From contig CAXXJO010000001.1 in NCBI GenBank assembly GCA_963422285.2, forward strand, positions 372,001-436,000: a stretch of 64,000 nucleotides of DNA, given 5' to 3'. The DNA is from VXYL01 sp963422285 (GTDB lineage Bacteria; Pseudomonadota; Gammaproteobacteria; Pseudomonadales; Azotimanducaceae). Below, one piece after another: positions 8,260-16,899 of the stretch; position 1 is the stretch's first letter; each line of letters opens with the position of its first letter. The position numbers and the translations under genes were made by a program. The notes below the pieces were generated by a model. That model saw only the letters and a program-made list of their open reading frames with translations. It was not told where the DNA came from and ran no database searches.

Positions 8260-9375
8260 GTGGCGATTGATGCCGGCCGCCCCATGGCGGCACTGGCCTG
8301 GATCGCGCTGCTGGCCGGCTGCGGGAGCCCGCCAGCCGACAACGGCGGCGGCAGCCTGCGGGCGATTCTTGGGGCCGAAGCGGGCTCGGCGGCGGAATTC
8401 GCCAAAGCCGACCGGGCGATCCAGTTCTCCTTTCCCCGCGATCACGGTTCCCACCCGGACTATCGCAGCGAGTGGTGGTATGTGACCGCCGTGCTCGCCA
8501 CTGCCGCGGGCCGCGAATTCGGCGTTCAGTTCACCCTGTTCCGCCAAGGCATGGAACCCAGCTCCCGCGATGTCTCTTCGGCTGCGGGCGTGGCAGCGTG
8601 GCGAACGGGACAGGTCTACCTAGGCCATGTCGCGGTCTCCGATGTGGCCAACCGTCGCCACGTCGAGGCGGAACGACTGGCGCGGGGCCATCCGTCCCTG
8701 GCCGGCGTCGAGGCGGCGCCGTTCGCGGCCTGGATCGAAGACTGGCGCTTGGCATCGACCGGGGACGGCTTCTGGCCGCTGCGGTTGCAGGCAAGCGCGG
8801 ACGGCTTCGCCATCGACCTCGCCTTGGCGGGCACCAAGGCCATCGTGCCCCAGGGCGATGGCGGACTGTCCCGCAAAGGTCCGGACAACGCCTCCTACTA
8901 CTATTCCATCCCCCGCATCCAAGCCGTTGGCAGCCTCGACATGAACGGCGCCACCTACCACGTCGCCGGGAACGCCTGGCTGGATCGGGAGTGGAGCACC
9001 GGCGTCCTCGCTCCGGAATACGCCGGCTGGGACTGGTTCGCCCTGCATCTCGACGACGGCCGCGACTTCATGCTCTACCGCCTGCGACGCATCGACGGCC
9101 AAGCGGACGACTACGATGCCGGTGCCGTGGTGGACGACGCCGGCCGAGCGACCATCCTGGACGCGGACGACTTCGCGCTGACCGTGGCGAAGCGCTGGCG
9201 CGGCTGGCCGGTGGCGTGGCGGCTCGCCCTGTCCGGCGAACGCTTTCTGGTCCGCGCCGCTTTCGAGGATCAGGTGATGAACACATCGGTGCGATACTGG
9301 GAGGGCGTTGCGTTCGTCGAGGGGCGCGACGGCCAGCGCCTTGGCGCCGGCTACATGGAGTTGACGGGGTACTGA
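8260..9375 (+). CDS. AttH/CrtC-like lipocalin-domain lipoprotein
   Basis: About 371 residues. A lipoprotein signal (ALLAGC, Cys at residue 21 from the GTG at 8260) makes this a probable membrane-anchored periplasmic protein. ATG 8284 and the upstream TTG 8206 are alternative starts. The mature part matches the AttH/hydroxyneurosporene-synthase-like fold: DHGSHPDYRSEWWYVTA, YYSIPRIQAVGSL, WLDREWSTG and GWDWFALHLDDG. Members often sit beside an ABC ATPase and FtsX permease, as here. Despite the CrtC resemblance no carotenoid genes are nearby, so a transport role is more likely than carotenoid hydration. Confidence 0.83.
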   Translation: MAIDAGRPMAALAWIALLAGCGSPPADNGGGSLRAILGAEAGSAAEFAKADRAIQFSFPRDHGSHPDYRSEWWYVTAVLATAAGREFGVQFTLFRQGMEPSSRDVSSAAGVAAWRTGQVYLGHVAVSDVANRRHVEAERLARGHPSLAGVEAAPFAAWIEDWRLASTGDGFWPLRLQASADGFAIDLALAGTKAIVPQGDGGLSRKGPDNASYYYSIPRIQAVGSLDMNGATYHVAGNAWLDREWSTGVLAPEYAGWDWFALHLDDGRDFMLYRLRRIDGQADDYDAGAVVDDAGRATILDADDFALTVAKRWRGWPVAWRLALSGERFLVRAAFEDQVMNTSVRYWEGVAFVEGRDGQRLGAGYMELTGY

Positions 9376-9377
9376 GC

Positions 9378-9929
9378 ATGGCGAAACTCGATTGGCGGCG
9401 AGAGCGTTCCGAGCGCGGACCGAGGCTGGGCATCCTGGACGTGCGCTTCGACTGGATGCGCCATCCGTCCGGCGAGCGGGTGCTGAAGCGGCTGGTGCTG
9501 GAATCCGTGGACTGGGTCAACGTCGTGGCGCTGACCAGGGACGGCCGCTCTATCATGGTGGACCAGTACCGCTTCGGCATCGGCGCGCGTACGCTGGAAA
9601 CTCCCGGCGGCATGGTCGATGCCGGCGAAACGCCGCTGGCCGCGGCGCGGCGCGAACTGCTCGAAGAAACCGGCTACGGCGGTGGCGACTGGCGCAGTCT
9701 GGGCGCCGTGGAGCCCAACCCGGCGATCCATCCCCACCTGTGTCATCACTTCCTTGCCGCCGGCGTGGAGCAGGTCGCCGAACCCAGTCCCGGCCCTGGC
9801 GAAGCCATCGCGCTGGAGTTCCTGACCCTGGACGGCATGCGCGCCGCCATGGGTGCTGGCCGCCTGCGTCATGTGCTGGCGCTGTCGGCGCTGTCGAGAG
9901 TGTTTCCGCTGTTTCCCAGCGAGGCGTGA
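9378..9929 (+). CDS. ADP-ribose pyrophosphatase-like Nudix hydrolase
   Basis: 183 residues with a complete Nudix box: GGMVDAGETPLAAARRELLE followed by ETGY. The preceding strand (IMVDQYRFGIGARTLETPGG) is typical of ADP-ribose or nucleoside-diphosphate-sugar pyrophosphatases. It would hydrolyse a diphosphate bond in the cytoplasm using Mg2+. The ATG lies two bases after the AttH-like stop codon, so it is probably the last gene of the operon. Substrate specificity is not resolved. Confidence 0.88.
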   Translation: MAKLDWRRERSERGPRLGILDVRFDWMRHPSGERVLKRLVLESVDWVNVVALTRDGRSIMVDQYRFGIGARTLETPGGMVDAGETPLAAARRELLEETGYGGGDWRSLGAVEPNPAIHPHLCHHFLAAGVEQVAEPSPGPGEAIALEFLTLDGMRAAMGAGRLRHVLALSALSRVFPLFPSEA

Positions 9930-9945
9930 CGAACGCGGTGCGCGC

Positions 9946-10758
9946 TCAGTCCTCCGTCGCCTCGGCGTCGGCGGGCACGTTCTCGTCGCAACGGCAGTTG
10001 GTCTTGCGCGAGGTGCCGACCTGCGCCCAGACGAGCTTCTGGTCGCCGTCCATATCGTAGTAGCGCCTCGTCTTCACCGGGGCCGCGTCCTGCCGCGCCC
10101 AGGATTCGGCGAATGTGCGCGTACGCGCTTCCCCGTCGTCGATGGTGCGCACTCGCACGGTGTAGTCGCCGCTGGACGCCGCGCAGCCGTCGTTTTCCAC
10201 AGTGGCGTCGACTCGTATTCGGTCATGGAGCTGGGCGTAGGAAATCGACACCTGCGCTTGGCAGTCGAAGCTGCGCCCCTTCGGTCGCAGCGTGATCCCT
10301 TGCAACTCGATCGCACGGCCTGGACGCCCCACGGCTCGTCGAATTGTGAAGCTGCTGCCGCGCTGCTGAACGCGCCCGCCGACGTCATCCCCGACCATGT
10401 CGGAGCCATAGGGGGACTGGACATCGACTAGGTTCACGGTTCGCCAATGCAGCTTGATGATGCCAGCACGGGCGCTTTTCGGACCTGTGATCCACAAGGT
10501 GCCCGTTCTGCGGATGTGGCCGATGCGCTGCGTAGAACCGCTTTCTTCCGAATAGGCGAACTCCAGGTTGGGCGTGACTTCGAGAGTCGCTTCGAGACCA
10601 CCGGCAAGCGATCCAACGTATTCGCCAGCGAACAACTCCCGATGCTCGTCGGTGGCTGGCACAGTCGCTTGGCAGGCCGCGAGCGTGGCGACAAGAGCCG
10701 ACACGACACTGATTCCGACTGCTGCGGACAAGGCTGCTTCGCCCTTGGGACTACCCAT
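9946..10758 (-). CDS. Hypothetical lipoprotein
   Basis: 270 residues that I do not recognise. The N-terminus has a lysine, a hydrophobic stretch and a lipobox ATLAAC with Cys 29, so it should be lipidated and exported. The mature part is mostly beta-like and contains three late cysteines (FDCQAQ, NDGCAAS and KTNCRCDE), which could form disulfides. It is convergent with the Nudix gene and divergent from the PLP enzyme. No function can be assigned. Confidence 0.7.
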   Translation of the reverse strand: MGSPKGEAALSAAVGISVVSALVATLAACQATVPATDEHRELFAGEYVGSLAGGLEATLEVTPNLEFAYSEESGSTQRIGHIRRTGTLWITGPKSARAGIIKLHWRTVNLVDVQSPYGSDMVGDDVGGRVQQRGSSFTIRRAVGRPGRAIELQGITLRPKGRSFDCQAQVSISYAQLHDRIRVDATVENDGCAASSGDYTVRVRTIDDGEARTRTFAESWARQDAAPVKTRRYYDMDGDQKLVWAQVGTSRKTNCRCDENVPADAEATED

Positions 10759-10854
10759 GCAGAACCCTGCCAGAACCCTATGCGTCTCGCCCCCTCTGCA
10801 AGCCTACCCGATACGGCGCTATAGTCCGGCCCTTTCCAACGCTGCGGGCAGGCG

Positions 10855-12081
10855 ATGCGCGGCTTCACCACTTCCATCGTGCATTCGGACCGGCTCGACC
10901 CCATCGAGCACGGTTCCTTGCAGAAACCGATCCACGCCACGGTGGCCTACGGCTACGAGGACGTGCAGGATCTCGCCAACGTTTTCCAAGGCAAAGGTGC
11001 CGGCTACTCCTACGGGCGGCAGGTCAACCCGACCATCTCGGCCCTGGCAGCGAAGATCGACCGCATGGAGCGCGGCCTAGCGACGGTGTGCTTCGGCACC
11101 GGCATGGCCGCCATCGGCACGATGCTGTTCGCGCTGCTGCGCGAAGGCGACCACTTCGTGTCCAGCTCGTTCCTGTTCGGCAACACCAACAGCCTGTTCC
11201 AGAGCTTCGGCGCCCATGGCGTCGGCGTCGCCTTCGTGGATGCCACTCGCGCCGCCGCGGTGGAGCAGGCATTGCGGCCCGCCACTAGGCTGGTGTTCGT
11301 CGAGACCATCGCCAACCCCCGCACCCAGGTCAGCGATCTCGACGGCATCGGCGCCCTGTGTCGGGAACGCGGCCTCGTCTACGTGGTAGACAACACCATG
11401 ACCTCGCCGTACCTGTTCCAGCCGGTGGATGTGGAGGCATCGCTCATCGTCAACAGCCTCACCAAGTATATCGGCGGCCACGGCAACGCCCTGGGCGGCG
11501 CCGTCACGGAAACGGGCAAGTTCGACTGGACGACCTTCGCCAACATCCACGGCACCTACCGCAAAGGCAATCCGGCGAAGTGGGCGATCACTCAGATTCG
11601 CAAGAAGGGGCTGCGCGACTTCGGTGCCGCCTTGGGCCCGGAGGCGGCGCACCATCTCGGCGTCGGCGCGGAGACGCTAGCGCTGCGCCTGGAACGGCAG
11701 TGCGCCAACGCCGCCGCCCTGGCCCGCTACCTAGCCACCCACCCCAAGGTGCGCCGCGTCTACTATCCCGGCCTGCCGGCACACCCGGAATACAGCAGGG
11801 CCAAGGCGCTGTTCCGCCGCCCCGGCGCCCTGTTCAGCTTCGAGCTGGCGAACGACGTGGACGCCTTCGCGTTCCTGAACCGTCTCCGAGTAATCATCAA
11901 GTCCAGCAACCTCGGCGACAACCGCACCTTGGCCATCCCGGTGGCGCACACCATCTACCACGAGATGGGCCCCCGGCGTCGCGCCAGCATGGGCATTGCC
12001 GATTCGCTGATTCGCATCTCCACCGGCATCGAGGACGTGGACGACCTGCTGGCGGACTTCGAGCAGGCTCTGGATGGATAG
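10855..12081 (+). CDS. Cystathionine gamma-synthase / homoserine sulfhydrylase family PLP enzyme
   Basis: 408 residues of the Cys/Met-metabolism PLP family. The PLP lysine is K204 in NSLTKYIGGHGNALGG. YSYGRQVNPT and CFGTGMAAIG form the cofactor and phosphate site, and VDNTMTSPYLFQP is the family signature. The C-terminal SNLGDNRTLAIPVAHTIYH resembles O-succinyl- or O-acetylhomoserine sulfhydrylases (MetZ/MetY) and cystathionine gamma-lyases, which cannot be told apart safely here. A TATAGT hexamer at 10820-10825 is a candidate -10 element. Confidence 0.9.
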   Translation: MRGFTTSIVHSDRLDPIEHGSLQKPIHATVAYGYEDVQDLANVFQGKGAGYSYGRQVNPTISALAAKIDRMERGLATVCFGTGMAAIGTMLFALLREGDHFVSSSFLFGNTNSLFQSFGAHGVGVAFVDATRAAAVEQALRPATRLVFVETIANPRTQVSDLDGIGALCRERGLVYVVDNTMTSPYLFQPVDVEASLIVNSLTKYIGGHGNALGGAVTETGKFDWTTFANIHGTYRKGNPAKWAITQIRKKGLRDFGAALGPEAAHHLGVGAETLALRLERQCANAAALARYLATHPKVRRVYYPGLPAHPEYSRAKALFRRPGALFSFELANDVDAFAFLNRLRVIIKSSNLGDNRTLAIPVAHTIYHEMGPRRRASMGIADSLIRISTGIEDVDDLLADFEQALDG

Positions 12082-12153
12082 CATTCAACAGCTTGGACTT
12101 GATGGCATCGTCAGAACATATTATTGTTGAAGATCGTATCTCTGAGGTGCGAT

Positions 12154-13353
12154 ATGCAACAATATATCGCGCGGAGCGACCTCGGCGCCGCCGTTGCGCA
12201 AGGGCTTGCCGAAGCGCCGGCCGTGGCCCTTCTCGGCGCCCGACAGGCAGGCAAGACCACCTTGGCCGAACGGGTGGCGGCGGCATGGCCGGGGCCGGCG
12301 ACGATCTTCGACCTGGAAACGGCCGCGTCCCGAGAGGCGCTGTCGGCCAGGCCGGAAGCGCTGCTGCGCGGCAGCGAAGGCCTGGTCGTCATCGACGAAG
12401 CGCAGCGAATGCCAGCGCTGTTCGAGGTGCTGCGCCCGATCTGCGACGATCCGAACCGGCAAGCGGTCTTTCTGCTGCTGGGCAGCGCTTCCTGGGACCT
12501 GGTCCAAAGCATTTCCGAGTCGTTGGCCGGGCGCATCCAGCTCGTGGACGTTGGCGGCTTCTCGCTCGCCGAGGTGGGATCGCAGAACCAGGACCGGCTC
12601 TGGATGCGCGGCGGCTTTCCGCGCGCCTATCTGGCACCGAACGCCCCGGCGTGGAGGCGCTGGATAGAGTCCTTCACCCGCACCTTCCTGGAACGAGACA
12701 TCGCCGGGCTGGCGCCTCGGGTGTCCGCCGAGGCGCTGGGTCGCTTCTGGAGAATGCTGGCGCATTTCCACGGCCAAACCTGGAACGCCGCGGAGCTGGC
12801 GCGGTCCATGGACGTGAGCACCGCGGCGGCGAACCGCTACCGCGGTCTGCTGGCAGGAACCTTCATGATCCGGGTGCTGCCGCCCTGGTTCGAGAATCTA
12901 GGCAAGCGCCTCGTCAAGTCTCCCAAGGTCTACTTGCGCGACAGCGGCGTACTGCACTTTCTGCTGGGCCTTGAAGAGGCCAGGGATGTGCCCATGCATC
13001 CACGCTATGGCGCCAGCTGGGAAGGCTTCGCCCTGGAGCAGACGCTCATCGCCCACGGCGAGCGCGAGGCATATTTCTACGCCACCCAGCGCGGTGCCGA
13101 GCTGGATCTGATGCTGATGCGCCGGGGGCAACGCTGGGGCTTCGAGTTCAAATGTACCGACGCGCCCCGCACCACCAAGTCCATGCACGTCGTCATCGAC
13201 GATCTGCGCCTCGCGCACCTGTGGGTGCTCTATCCCGGCGATCGGGAGTATCCGCTTGCCGACGGGATCACCGCGCTGCCGCTGAAACGCATTCGGGATA
13301 TCGACCTGTCGAGCCGCCCGCTCTCGCCGCCCGGGCTCAAGCCCGCGCCTTGA
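12154..13353 (+). CDS. AAA_14/DUF4143 ATPase with nuclease-like C-terminus
   Basis: 399 residues. The ATG at 12154 follows GAGGTG at a good distance and is preferred over TTG 12124. The N-terminal P-loop domain has Walker A GARQAGKTT (28-36) and Walker B LVVIDEAQ (77-84). The C-terminal DUF4143 region holds a PD-(D/E)xK-like pair, AELDLML and FEFK, around residues 315-335. These proteins are common, mobile single-gene ATPases of unknown function, sometimes linked to toxin-antitoxin or defence contexts. The leader (12100-12153) is AT-rich, and the neighbours are unrelated. Confidence 0.85.
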   Translation: MQQYIARSDLGAAVAQGLAEAPAVALLGARQAGKTTLAERVAAAWPGPATIFDLETAASREALSARPEALLRGSEGLVVIDEAQRMPALFEVLRPICDDPNRQAVFLLLGSASWDLVQSISESLAGRIQLVDVGGFSLAEVGSQNQDRLWMRGGFPRAYLAPNAPAWRRWIESFTRTFLERDIAGLAPRVSAEALGRFWRMLAHFHGQTWNAAELARSMDVSTAAANRYRGLLAGTFMIRVLPPWFENLGKRLVKSPKVYLRDSGVLHFLLGLEEARDVPMHPRYGASWEGFALEQTLIAHGEREAYFYATQRGAELDLMLMRRGQRWGFEFKCTDAPRTTKSMHVVIDDLRLAHLWVLYPGDREYPLADGITALPLKRIRDIDLSSRPLSPPGLKPAP

Positions 13354-14431
13354 GATACTTGGCGTCCATGCGCGCCACATCGAACGCCGTCTTGCCGTTT
13401 TTGTTCGTCGCTTTCGCGTCCGCGCCGGCGGCCAGCAGCGCCTCGGCGGCCGCCGCCGCCTTGCCTTCGTAGGCGGCACGGTGCAGCGGCGTACGGCCTT
13501 TGCGGTCCCGGGTATTCAAGTCCGCACCGTGCTTCGCTAGCGCTTCGATGGCGTCGGCCCGGTCGTGTTCGGCCGCCAGTTGCACAGGCGTCCGCTGGGC
13601 TTTGTTGCGGGCATCGACCTCGGCGCCGTGCTCAAGCAGCGCTTCCAGGCAAGCCATCGATCCGGCCCGCGCCGCCCAGTGCAGCGGCGTCATGCCGTAG
13701 TCCTCGCGGGTGTTGGCGGCAGAGGGATCCGCTTCGATCAGCGTCGTCAGCCGGTCGATGTCGTTCAAGCCGCAGGCGGCGTAGATGTCGTAGCGAGCGC
13801 CGTCGCGGATGAGGATGCGCGCCACTTCCAGCTGGCCGCGTCTGCCGTCGCCCTTGGGCCGGCGTAGGGCGCAACCGCTTCGTGCAGCGACGTGGCGCCG
13901 CGCTCGCCGTTGCCTTTGATGGGCAGTTCGTGGTGAATGCCGGCGGCCGTATCGAAGCAGCAGCCTGGCGAGCTGCGGATAGCCGCCCCACGCCGCCCAG
14001 TACATCAGCGAAAGGTTGTCCGGCCAGCCGGTGTGCGGCTTCTTCGCCGCCACGCAGGTGGCGTTCGCGACACCGGACTCGAACACCGCTTCGAGGGTAT
14101 CGACGGCGTCGGCCCAAGCCGCCTCGTGCAGTGCGTTGTAGGCCGTCTCGTCGAACTCGAGCGCCACGCCTCGGCTCAGCAGGAGCCGCACCGCATCGCC
14201 GCAGCCGCGCGTGCGGACGAGCACCGTCAGCAGGTGGCTGCCGATATGTTCCAGCGTCCTTGGGCGGTCTGCCAGGATTGCCGCCATCCGAGCGACGTCC
14301 GGCGACCCATCCCAGCGTTGCGGCACCGGCCCTAGAGCCGCGCGGACGAGCGCCTGTTCGGCGTCCGTAAGCGCCGGCATCTGTTCATTGCGCAGAAACC
14401 AGTCGCCGCGAAACAGCGCGAGCGCATCCAT
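13337..14431 (-). CDS. Ankyrin-repeat protein with two compensating frameshifts
   Basis: 364 residues as read, with several ankyrin repeats (GMTPLHWAARAGSMACLEAL, TPVQLAAEH, RTPLHRAAYEGKA) across the C-terminal half and weaker ones before it. Between about 13863 and 13955 the reading frame gives non-ankyrin sequence. The +1 frame over the same bases gives GERGATSLHEAV, a good repeat. A one-base gain near 13955 and a one-base loss near 13862 explain this. These may be assembly errors or real compensating mutations. The protein probably mediates protein contacts; no signal peptide is seen. It overlaps the 3' end of the DUF4143 gene by 17 bases, tail to tail. Confidence 0.75.
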   Translation of the reverse strand: MDALALFRGDWFLRNEQMPALTDAEQALVRAALGPVPQRWDGSPDVARMAAILADRPRTLEHIGSHLLTVLVRTRGCGDAVRLLLSRGVALEFDETAYNALHEAAWADAVDTLEAVFESGVANATCVAAKKPHTGWPDNLSLMYWAAWGGYPQLARLLLRYGRRHSPRTAHQRQRRARRHVAARSGCALRRPKGDGRRGQLEVARILIRDGARYDIYAACGLNDIDRLTTLIEADPSAANTREDYGMTPLHWAARAGSMACLEALLEHGAEVDARNKAQRTPVQLAAEHDRADAIEALAKHGADLNTRDRKGRTPLHRAAYEGKAAAAAEALLAAGADAKATNKNGKTAFDVARMDAKYLKARA

Positions 14432-15104
14432 GCCGACTTCCTCTGTGCGTTAAACGTCGATCAGGTTGCTCAAGCATAGCGCAGGAACCGCGGCCCTCGT
14501 TGTGGATGGTCTCACCGCCCTGGTGGTCGCGCACGACCCGCGGCCTGAAGAAGTCCGCATAGCCCCGGCAGCGTCTGCGCCGGCGCAGGGACATTTCGGA
14601 CTTCGTCGCCCAGCCGGCTGCCCTCGCCCGGCACCGGCGCTTCCGCGTCGCCATGCCCCGGCGTGCAGCGAGAGCGCTTGGGATGACGTGGATTCATGCA
14701 CGATTGGCGTCATTCTCCCGGCGTGCAGAGAGAGCATCTTGTCGCCGAACCCCGGCGGCATCTGGCGTACTTCTCCACCAGTCGCGGCTCGAAGCCGGAC
14801 GCCCGGCACCACTCCGCCGCCGAACGCACGCCGGACGCAGCGCAGCGGCGGCGCCTCGGAGTCCGAGGCGGCTCCGAGCCTGGAGGCGGCGGGCCAGTTT
14901 GAAACTGGATGGGTCGCGCCACTGCGAAGGCTGCTGCACAGGGCACCCAACAGCGTTCCATCCCCCTGCATCGTGCGGCTATGCGGCACGGCGACGCGGA
15001 TTCGAACCGGCCCACTGCCAGCCCGGACAACGACTTGCATATCATCCGCGCATGGCAGAACATCGGCCTTCATCCCGTATCGCAATAGCAATGGGAGGAA
15101 TGCG
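14432..15104. other. Gene-free, repeat-rich stretch
   Basis: I see no convincing gene here. Two near-identical blocks (ccggcgtgcagcgagagc at about 14658 and ccggcgtgcagagagagc at about 14718) flank an inverted pair, gggatgacg at 14680-14688 and cgtcattctccc at 14708-14719. This looks like a degenerate REP-type palindrome. One copy of the dispersed element follows at 14895-15009. The long open frames on both strands here lack codon-conserved motifs. Confidence 0.6.
14895..15009 (+). repeat. Dispersed intergenic element, copy A
   Basis: Starts with CAGTTTGAA (14895-14903) and ends with the inverted, slightly degenerate TTCGAACCG (15001-15009). It carries the family core gccactgc...ctgctgcacagggcaccc and the right-end block gacgcggattcgaac. 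It lies about 95 bases upstream of the glutathione peroxidase start. Confidence 0.75.
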
Positions 15105-15575
15105 ATGGCACAGTTCCACGACGTCACCATGAACACGATCACTGGCGAACCCTTGAGCTTCGAGAAGTACAAGGGTGCCGCCTGCCTAGCGGTCAACTTG
15201 GCCAGCCAGTGAGGCTTGACGCCTCAGTACGCAGGTCTGCGTACCCTTCAGGAGAGCGGCGCAGTAACCGTGCTGGGCTTTCCGTGCAACCAGTTCGGCG
15301 CCCAGGAGCCGGGCACGAACGAGGAGATTCTCCAGTTCGCCAAGTCCCGATACGACGCCAATTTCCAGATCTTCGCCAAGGTCGAAGTAAACGGCGATGG
15401 TGCCTGCGCCCTCTACCAGCACCTCAAAACGCAGCAGTCGCGCCCGGACGGCGAAACAGACATCGCCTGGAACTTCACCAAGTTCCTGGTCGGCGGCGAC
15501 GGCGAGGTGCTGGCGCGCTACGAACCCGGCGTGACGCCGGAGGAGATTGCCGCCGACCTGGAAGAGCGCCTGTGA
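15105..15575 (+). CDS. Glutathione peroxidase, selenocysteine-containing (TGA read through)
   Basis: 156 residues if the TGA at 15210-15212 (codon 36) is read as selenocysteine. Upstream sequence ends NLASQ and downstream continues GLTPQY in the same frame, so the TGA lies exactly at the peroxidatic position (NxASxU/C-G). The tetrad is complete: Sec36, Gln63 in FPCNQFG, Trp122 and Asn123 in WNFTKF. A strong GGAGG precedes the ATG at 15105. A hairpin at 15227-15244 has the apical sequence GCAGGTCTGC found in the E. coli fdhF SECIS. The enzyme would reduce hydroperoxides with thiols. No selA, selB, selC or selD is in the window. A nonsense mutation is the alternative, but the exact position and the hairpin argue against it. 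Confidence 0.9.
15210..15244 (+). promoter_or_regulatory. Putative bacterial SECIS element of the glutathione peroxidase
   Basis: The TGA is followed by a small stem (TGAGGC/GCCTCA, 15210-15226) and a strong hairpin, GTACGCA-GGTC-TGCGTAC (15227-15244). The loop begins 22 bases after the TGA, inside the spacing window of bacterial SECIS elements. The loop with its closing pairs (GCAGGTCTGC) is identical to the SelB-binding tip of E. coli fdhF. Unlike fdhF, no bulged U is seen in the upper stem. Confidence 0.8.
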
Positions 15576-15607
15576 ACTGCGCATACTGCGCATAAGGAGC
15601 TCCGACG

Positions 15608-16795
15608 ATGCCCGCGCTCGACGGCTTGCGCATTCTCGACATGACCCAGTACGAGGCGGGCACGTCCTGCACCCAGGCGCTGGCCTGGCTGGGCGCGGAC
15701 GTAGTCAAGGTGGAGCGCCCGCAGCGCGGCGATCCGGGCCGCGGACCCGGCGGCAGCGCCGAATACTTCGTGGTGTGGAACGCCAACAAGCGCAGCGTCG
15801 CCATCGACCTCGCCCGGCCCGAAGGCCGCCAACTGCTGTTCGACATGCTGCCGCGCTACCACGTCTTCGTGGAGAACTACGGTCCCGGCGTAGTGGAGAA
15901 GCTGGGCATCCACTACGATGCCATGAAGGCCGTCAAGCCGGACATCATCTACGCTCGCATCAAGGGTTTCGGCACCTCAGGCCCCTGGTCCGACTACAAG
16001 TGCTACGACATGGTGGCGCAGTCGGCGGCCGGCGCATTCTCCATCACCGGCGAGGCGGACGGCCCGCCCATGCGCCCAGGGCCGACCACCGGCGATGCCG
16101 GCACCGGCGTGCAGATGGCGCTGGCCATCGCCGCCGCCTACGTGCAGAAGCTGAATACCGGCAAGGGCCAGCTCATCGAGCTGTCCATGCAGGAGGCCAT
16201 GACCTACTACTTGCGCACCGCCACCGCCAACGGCAACTACGGCGAGCGGGCGGCGCAGCGCTCCGGCAACGGCCGCCTGCCCACCATGTCGCTGTATCCC
16301 TGCAAGGGCGGCGGCGCCAACGACTACGTCTACATCATGGCGGTGACGCCGCGGATGTGGCAGTCGCTGTGCCGCGCCATCGACCGCGAGGATCTGCTGT
16401 CGGACCCGCGCTACGCGAAGCCGAAGGATCGCTACGCCAATGGCGCCGAACTGAAACGCGAAGTCGAGGGTTGGACGCTGGCCCGGGACAAGTACGACGC
16501 CATGCGCCAACTCGCCGAGGGCGGCGTACCGGCCAGCGCGGTGCTCGACACCGCCGACCTCTATCGCAACCCGCACTTGGTCGAGCGCGGCTTCGTCCAC
16601 GAACTCGAACACCCCGCAGCCGGTACTATCAAGTTGCTGGGCTGGCCGCCGCGGATGTCCGAAAGCCATGTGCCTATCCGCGCGGCGCCTCTGCTCGGCG
16701 AGCATACTCGCGAGGTGGTAGCCGCCGACCTCGGCCTGCTGGCAGAAAAGGTGGACGAGCTGGTGGAAGCCGGTGTGATCGGGGATCGGAACTGA
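15608..16795 (+). CDS. CaiB/BaiF (family III) CoA transferase
   Basis: 395 residues. LDGLRILDMTQYEAGTSCTQ, LGADVVKVERPQRGDPGR and FVVWNANKRSVAIDLARPEG are typical family III motifs, and the catalytic aspartate lies in the TTGDAGTGVQMA region. These enzymes move CoA between organic acids, for example oxalate/formyl-CoA or succinyl-CoA/dicarboxylate pairs. The ATG is preceded by AAGGAG and lies 32 bases after the peroxidase stop, so co-transcription is possible. The substrate is not evident from the neighbours. Confidence 0.9.
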   Translation: MPALDGLRILDMTQYEAGTSCTQALAWLGADVVKVERPQRGDPGRGPGGSAEYFVVWNANKRSVAIDLARPEGRQLLFDMLPRYHVFVENYGPGVVEKLGIHYDAMKAVKPDIIYARIKGFGTSGPWSDYKCYDMVAQSAAGAFSITGEADGPPMRPGPTTGDAGTGVQMALAIAAAYVQKLNTGKGQLIELSMQEAMTYYLRTATANGNYGERAAQRSGNGRLPTMSLYPCKGGGANDYVYIMAVTPRMWQSLCRAIDREDLLSDPRYAKPKDRYANGAELKREVEGWTLARDKYDAMRQLAEGGVPASAVLDTADLYRNPHLVERGFVHELEHPAAGTIKLLGWPPRMSESHVPIRAAPLLGEHTREVVAADLGLLAEKVDELVEAGVIGDRN

Positions 16796-16899
16796 TTTCG
16801 GTTCCAGGCGACACGACATCAAGCCCAGCATGCAGGCCAGCCGGCGCACCGCGACCCTGGGCAGAACGCCACCTGCGACGCGCTTTGGCGACAGCTTCC

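Noticed and set aside
8260..9375. Carotenoid hydratase (CrtC)
   Set aside because: The operon context is an ABC/FtsX transporter and there are no carotenoid genes; AttH-like is the better reading.
15210..15212. Nonsense mutation splitting the glutathione peroxidase
   Set aside because: The TGA falls exactly on the catalytic residue, both sides are fully conserved in frame, and a SECIS-like hairpin follows at the right distance.
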